Position numbers and translations under genes: made by a program
The notes under the pieces: generated by a model
Told to the model about the DNA's origin: nothing
What the model saw: only the letters and a program-made list of their open reading frames with translations
Database searches by the model: none
Assembly: GCA_020846745.1 (NCBI GenBank)
Contig: JADLDI010000037.1
Span: 1-38,825, forward strand
Source: Bryobacterales bacterium
GTDB taxonomy: Bacteria; Acidobacteriota; Terriglobia; Bryobacterales; Bryobacteraceae
Direction of reading: 5' to 3'
DNA: 38,825 nucleotides
In this document: piece after piece, positions 36,041 to 38,825 of the stretch
How the letters are laid out: each line of letters opens with the position of its first letter
Numbering within the stretch: the stretch's first letter is position 1

Positions 36041-38695
36041 ATGAACCTGCGAGAAGGCTCGCAAAGCTTTGGGTTACTGGAAAATATACCAGAGGGGTTT
36101 GTTGCGCTCGATCGCGAATTCCGGATTGTCTACGTAAACCGGGAAGCGAGGCGGCTGCTGCAGGCGGACCGCGAGGCGCTGCTCGGTGAACCGTGTTGGG
36201 AACTGCTCGCCGGCACGGTCGCGACCAAGATCGAGCACGCAACTAAGATCGATTACGCGACCAAGATCGAGCACGCAAAGATCGAGCACGAGCTTCGGCG
36301 GGCGGCGACGGAATTTGAATATTACTACAGGCGCCTTTCCCGCTGGTTTTGGGTGAAAGCGTCGCGATACGCGGATGGATTTCTGCTATCGATCCGCGAT
36401 ATTACCGGCTTAAAGCAGGAAGAAGAAGAACTGCGGCGAGGGCGGGAACAATCGGATTCGCGGCTCGCGGAACTGGAAGCGATTTACGCTCAGGCGCCGG
36501 TGGGGTTGTGTGTGTTCTCGCCCGACCTGCGGTATCTGCGCATCAATGAAAAGCTGGCCGAAATCAACGGCATTGCGGCGGCCGATCACCTGGGACGCAC
36601 GGTCGAAGAAATCGTTCCATCGCTGGGGGTACAGGCGCGGACGATTCTGGAGCAGATTGTCACGGCCAGGCAGCCTGTCCGTTTTGACTTCGCCGGCGAG
36701 AGGCCGGCCAAGCCGAGCGAACAACGTATCTGGCATGAGGAGTGGCACCCGCACTGGGCGGCAGACGGTTCACTTGCGTATATTTCAGTGGTAACGGAAG
36801 AGGTGACCGAGAGCCGGCAGGCTCGACGGGCGCTGGAACATAGCCAGGCGTTACTGGGCGCGTTTTTGGAGCAGCTTCCCATGGGCGCAGGGCTGGTGGA
36901 CACCCAAGGGCGGTGGGTAATCCGGAACCAGATGTTGTCGCAGTGGGTTGGCGACAGGCTTCCATCGCGGGATCCGGACAACCAGTGGCGTTGGATGGCA
37001 TGTAGGCGCGACGGCGGGGAACTTGAGCCCAGCGAGTATCCCGGTGCGCGCGCGTTGCGCGGCGAACATGTACCGGGTGTCGATTTCCTGTATACGGGGT
37101 ACGACGGCAACCAGCGGTGGACCCGATTGAGTGCGTCGCCGTTTCGCGACTCGACGGGAGAAATTACCGGCGCGGTTTGCGTTTTCGAGGATGTGGACAC
37201 GCAAAAGCGCACGCAAGAAGCACTGCGGGACTTCAGCGACACGCTGCGGTTCCACATAGAAAACACGCCGCTCGCGTTGGTGGAACTCGCGCCGCCCGAC
37301 TACCGCATCACACGATGGTCGCAACGCGCGCAGCAGATCTTCGGCTGGACCGCTGAAGAACTGCTCGGACATCCCGTTGCAGACACCGGAATCATATTTG
37401 CGGACGACGCGGAAAGCGTGGCCCGGTTAAACGCCGCCATGCTGGCCGGCCGCGAGTTGACCAACGTCCACCAGAATCGCAACTGCGCCAAAGACGGATC
37501 GGTGCGGATGATGCGCTGGTACAACTCGGCGCGGCTCGACGCGAATGGGAAACTCGCCAGTGTGTTCTCCCTCGGGCTGGACGTGACAGACCAGGTGGCG
37601 AGCGAAAAGGCACTCATAGCGAGTGAGACGCGCTTCCGCCGGCTGATTGAACAGAGTATCTTCGGCGTTGCGATCGGCGACCTGAACGGCAACCTCATTT
37701 ACTTCAACGACGCATTCCTGAAGATGGTAGGTTATCGCCGCGACGATTTGAAGGGCGGCGGCCTGCGCTGGGATGTTATGACGCCGGCTGAATGGGCGCC
37801 GGCCGATGAGCGGGCGCGCGTCGAGCTTCGCCGTACCGGACAGGCGACTCCGTTCGAAAAGGAGTACTTCCGAAAAGACGGAACACGGGTGCCGATTTTT
37901 GTCGGCTTGACAGCCCTGGACAGCTCGATCGCAGAAGAGCAGGAAGTGGTCGGGTTCTTCATGGACCTGACTGAAATCAAGCGGGTGCAGGGCGAATTGG
38001 AGCGGTCGAACGACGAACTGAAGCGGTTTGTTTACACCGCCGGGCACGACCTGCAGGAACCCGTCAGGACCGTGACAAGCTTTGCGCAGTTGCTCGAACG
38101 GCGCGTCGGCGGCCGGATGGACGTCGAAACCGAAGGATATCTGGCGTTCATCCTGCAAGCCGTGGAGCAGATGTCGCGCCTGATTTCGAGTCTGCTGGAA
38201 TTCTCCAGGGTCGGATTCCAGCGTGCGCCGGAACCGCAATCGGTAAATCTCGGCAAGGTGTTAATGGCAGTCGAGCAGGTAATGGGGTCGACTATCGAGA
38301 CGAGTGCGGCCGGCATCACACACGATCCGTTGCCCGACGTGATGGCAGACGAAAGCCAGATCATGCAGGTGCTGCAAAACCTGATCGGCAACGCCATCAA
38401 ATACCGCAAAGAAACCGAGAGTCCGCGAATACACGTCAGCTCCAAGCGGTGTAACGCCAGGGAGTGGCAGATCTCAGTTCGGGACAACGGCATAGGTTTT
38501 GACCCGCGTTATGCCGGGCAGATCTTCGGAGTGTTTCAACGGTTGCACGGGCCGAACATTTCCGGCAGCGGGCTGGGGCTCGCCATTTGCCGCCGGATTG
38601 TCGAAAATCACGGTGGCCGTATTTGGGCTGAAAGCGTGCCAGGGGAAGGCTCAACGTTCCACTTCACCCTGCGCGCCGTGGCTTCTGACTCCTAA
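36041..38695 (+). CDS. Multi-PAS soluble sensor histidine kinase
   Basis: An 884-residue kinase with no transmembrane segment. About five PAS domains lie in series: 10-130, 145-260, 270-395, 400-525 and 530-650, each ending in a variant of 'xxDITxxK'. His669 in 'FVYTAGHDLQEPVRTVTSFAQLLERR' is the phosphorylation site of a HisKA domain. The HATPase domain shows 'LQNLIGNAIKYRKE', 'VRDNGIGFDPRYAGQIFGVFQRLHG' and 'GSGLGLAICRRIVENHGGRIWAES'. No response regulator is adjacent, so it is an orphan within this window. The first PAS domain carries a tandem repeat, residues 61-83 ('ATKIEHATKIDYATKIEH...'). It is divergent from the hexosaminidase with 55 bases between starts. Confidence 0.93.
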   Translation: MNLREGSQSFGLLENIPEGFVALDREFRIVYVNREARRLLQADREALLGEPCWELLAGTVATKIEHATKIDYATKIEHAKIEHELRRAATEFEYYYRRLSRWFWVKASRYADGFLLSIRDITGLKQEEEELRRGREQSDSRLAELEAIYAQAPVGLCVFSPDLRYLRINEKLAEINGIAAADHLGRTVEEIVPSLGVQARTILEQIVTARQPVRFDFAGERPAKPSEQRIWHEEWHPHWAADGSLAYISVVTEEVTESRQARRALEHSQALLGAFLEQLPMGAGLVDTQGRWVIRNQMLSQWVGDRLPSRDPDNQWRWMACRRDGGELEPSEYPGARALRGEHVPGVDFLYTGYDGNQRWTRLSASPFRDSTGEITGAVCVFEDVDTQKRTQEALRDFSDTLRFHIENTPLALVELAPPDYRITRWSQRAQQIFGWTAEELLGHPVADTGIIFADDAESVARLNAAMLAGRELTNVHQNRNCAKDGSVRMMRWYNSARLDANGKLASVFSLGLDVTDQVASEKALIASETRFRRLIEQSIFGVAIGDLNGNLIYFNDAFLKMVGYRRDDLKGGGLRWDVMTPAEWAPADERARVELRRTGQATPFEKEYFRKDGTRVPIFVGLTALDSSIAEEQEVVGFFMDLTEIKRVQGELERSNDELKRFVYTAGHDLQEPVRTVTSFAQLLERRVGGRMDVETEGYLAFILQAVEQMSRLISSLLEFSRVGFQRAPEPQSVNLGKVLMAVEQVMGSTIETSAAGITHDPLPDVMADESQIMQVLQNLIGNAIKYRKETESPRIHVSSKRCNAREWQISVRDNGIGFDPRYAGQIFGVFQRLHGPNISGSGLGLAICRRIVENHGGRIWAESVPGEGSTFHFTLRAVASDS
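36221..36289 (+). repeat. In-frame 18-bp tandem repeat in a PAS domain
   Basis: Three 18-base units (36221-36238, 36239-36256, 36257-36274) plus one 15-base unit (36275-36289) encode ATKIEH, ATKIDY, ATKIEH and AKIEH. Units 1 and 3 are identical at DNA level and unit 2 differs at three bases. The high identity without codon scrambling indicates recent slippage-type expansion. Confidence 0.85.
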
Positions 38696-38751
38696 CTTCT
38701 AGCCTGTGACTCTTTCTCTCCCTCCTGCAGTAACTCCGCGTGAACTTGTGC

Positions 38752-38825
38752 TTAGCATGGGGTTTCAGCGCTCTGCACTAACTCATACCCAAACGTCTTA
38801 GCCTTCGCCTTCAGCGACGCCAGCC
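38752..38825 (-). CDS. 3' end of a leftward gene, cut by the window edge
   Basis: On the minus strand a frame runs in from the right edge and ends in TAA at 38754-38752. The visible 23 residues read 'LASLKAKAKTFGYELV' then 'QSAETPC'. The Lys/Ala-rich helix followed by 'GYELV' is a plausible protein C-terminus and recalls the ends of some transposases, but this is too short to identify. No terminator is obvious between it and the kinase gene. Confidence 0.4.
   Translation of the reverse strand, partial: LASLKAKAKTFGYELVQSAETPC

Noticed and set aside
38752..38825. Insertion-sequence transposase end
   Set aside because: Only 23 residues are visible and no inverted repeat or target duplication can be seen at the edge, so a mobile element is not claimed.

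Overview
This window reads as a chromosomal segment of an acidobacterium from the Bryobacterales/Solibacteres lineage. The main evidence is three tandem exported proteins carrying the C-terminal domain known as TIGR03437 (the 'Solibacter' C-terminal domain). Supporting evidence is high GC content, a PVC-type cytochrome/HEAT protein next to a sulfatase, abundant intergenic palindromic repeats and many signal-peptide proteins. I saw no rRNA, tRNA, CRISPR array, prophage or intact insertion sequence. Every call comes from reading the sequence; no database search was run.

Layout. 1-804 holds no convincing gene but carries repeats and hairpins. 805-6402 is a leftward block: mutY, two paralogous secreted putative c-type heme proteins with TIGR03437 tails, a shorter TIGR03437 protein, and an exported glycine-zipper protein. 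uvrA (6426-9206) diverges from mutY, so two DNA-repair genes share one start region. 9203-12303 holds a leftward SDR, then a pentaheme cytochrome overlapping a Tat-exported FMN 2-hydroxyacid dehydrogenase, then an exported unknown. 12300-13629 is a YtrA-type GntR regulator with its membrane-protein partner, behind a promoter whose spacer and -10 box are framed by an inverted repeat. 13738-18501 is a sulfatase plus PVC-type heme/HEAT protein operon. 18562-21158 is a YjbQ protein overlapping a PlpD-like patatin with its own outer-membrane barrel (type Vd secretion).

21267-26737 is a mostly leftward set: a small unknown, a degenerate receiver fused to DUF3052, a PYROXD2/CrtI-like oxidoreductase with a creatininase-family amidohydrolase, a rightward small protein, an exported BsuPI-domain protein, and an isolated 57-residue four-cysteine protein with its own strong terminator. 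26973-29106 is a NarL-type two-component system. 29110-31680 holds an FAH-family hydrolase, a divergent SDR and a fatty-acid desaturase. The right end has a secreted subtilase with SAVWG repeats behind tandem palindromic operators, a secreted GH20-type hexosaminidase, a multi-PAS histidine kinase with an in-frame 18-bp tandem repeat, and the 3' end of another leftward gene at the edge.

The overall theme is an aerobic heterotroph with secreted polymer-degrading enzymes (sulfatase, GH20, subtilase, patatin), periplasmic heme-linked oxidation and sensory regulation. The items most worth a second look are the four-cysteine mini-protein, the Tat-exported FMN dehydrogenase/cytochrome pair, the YtrA promoter-operator, the receiver-DUF3052 fusion and the repeat-bearing proteins.
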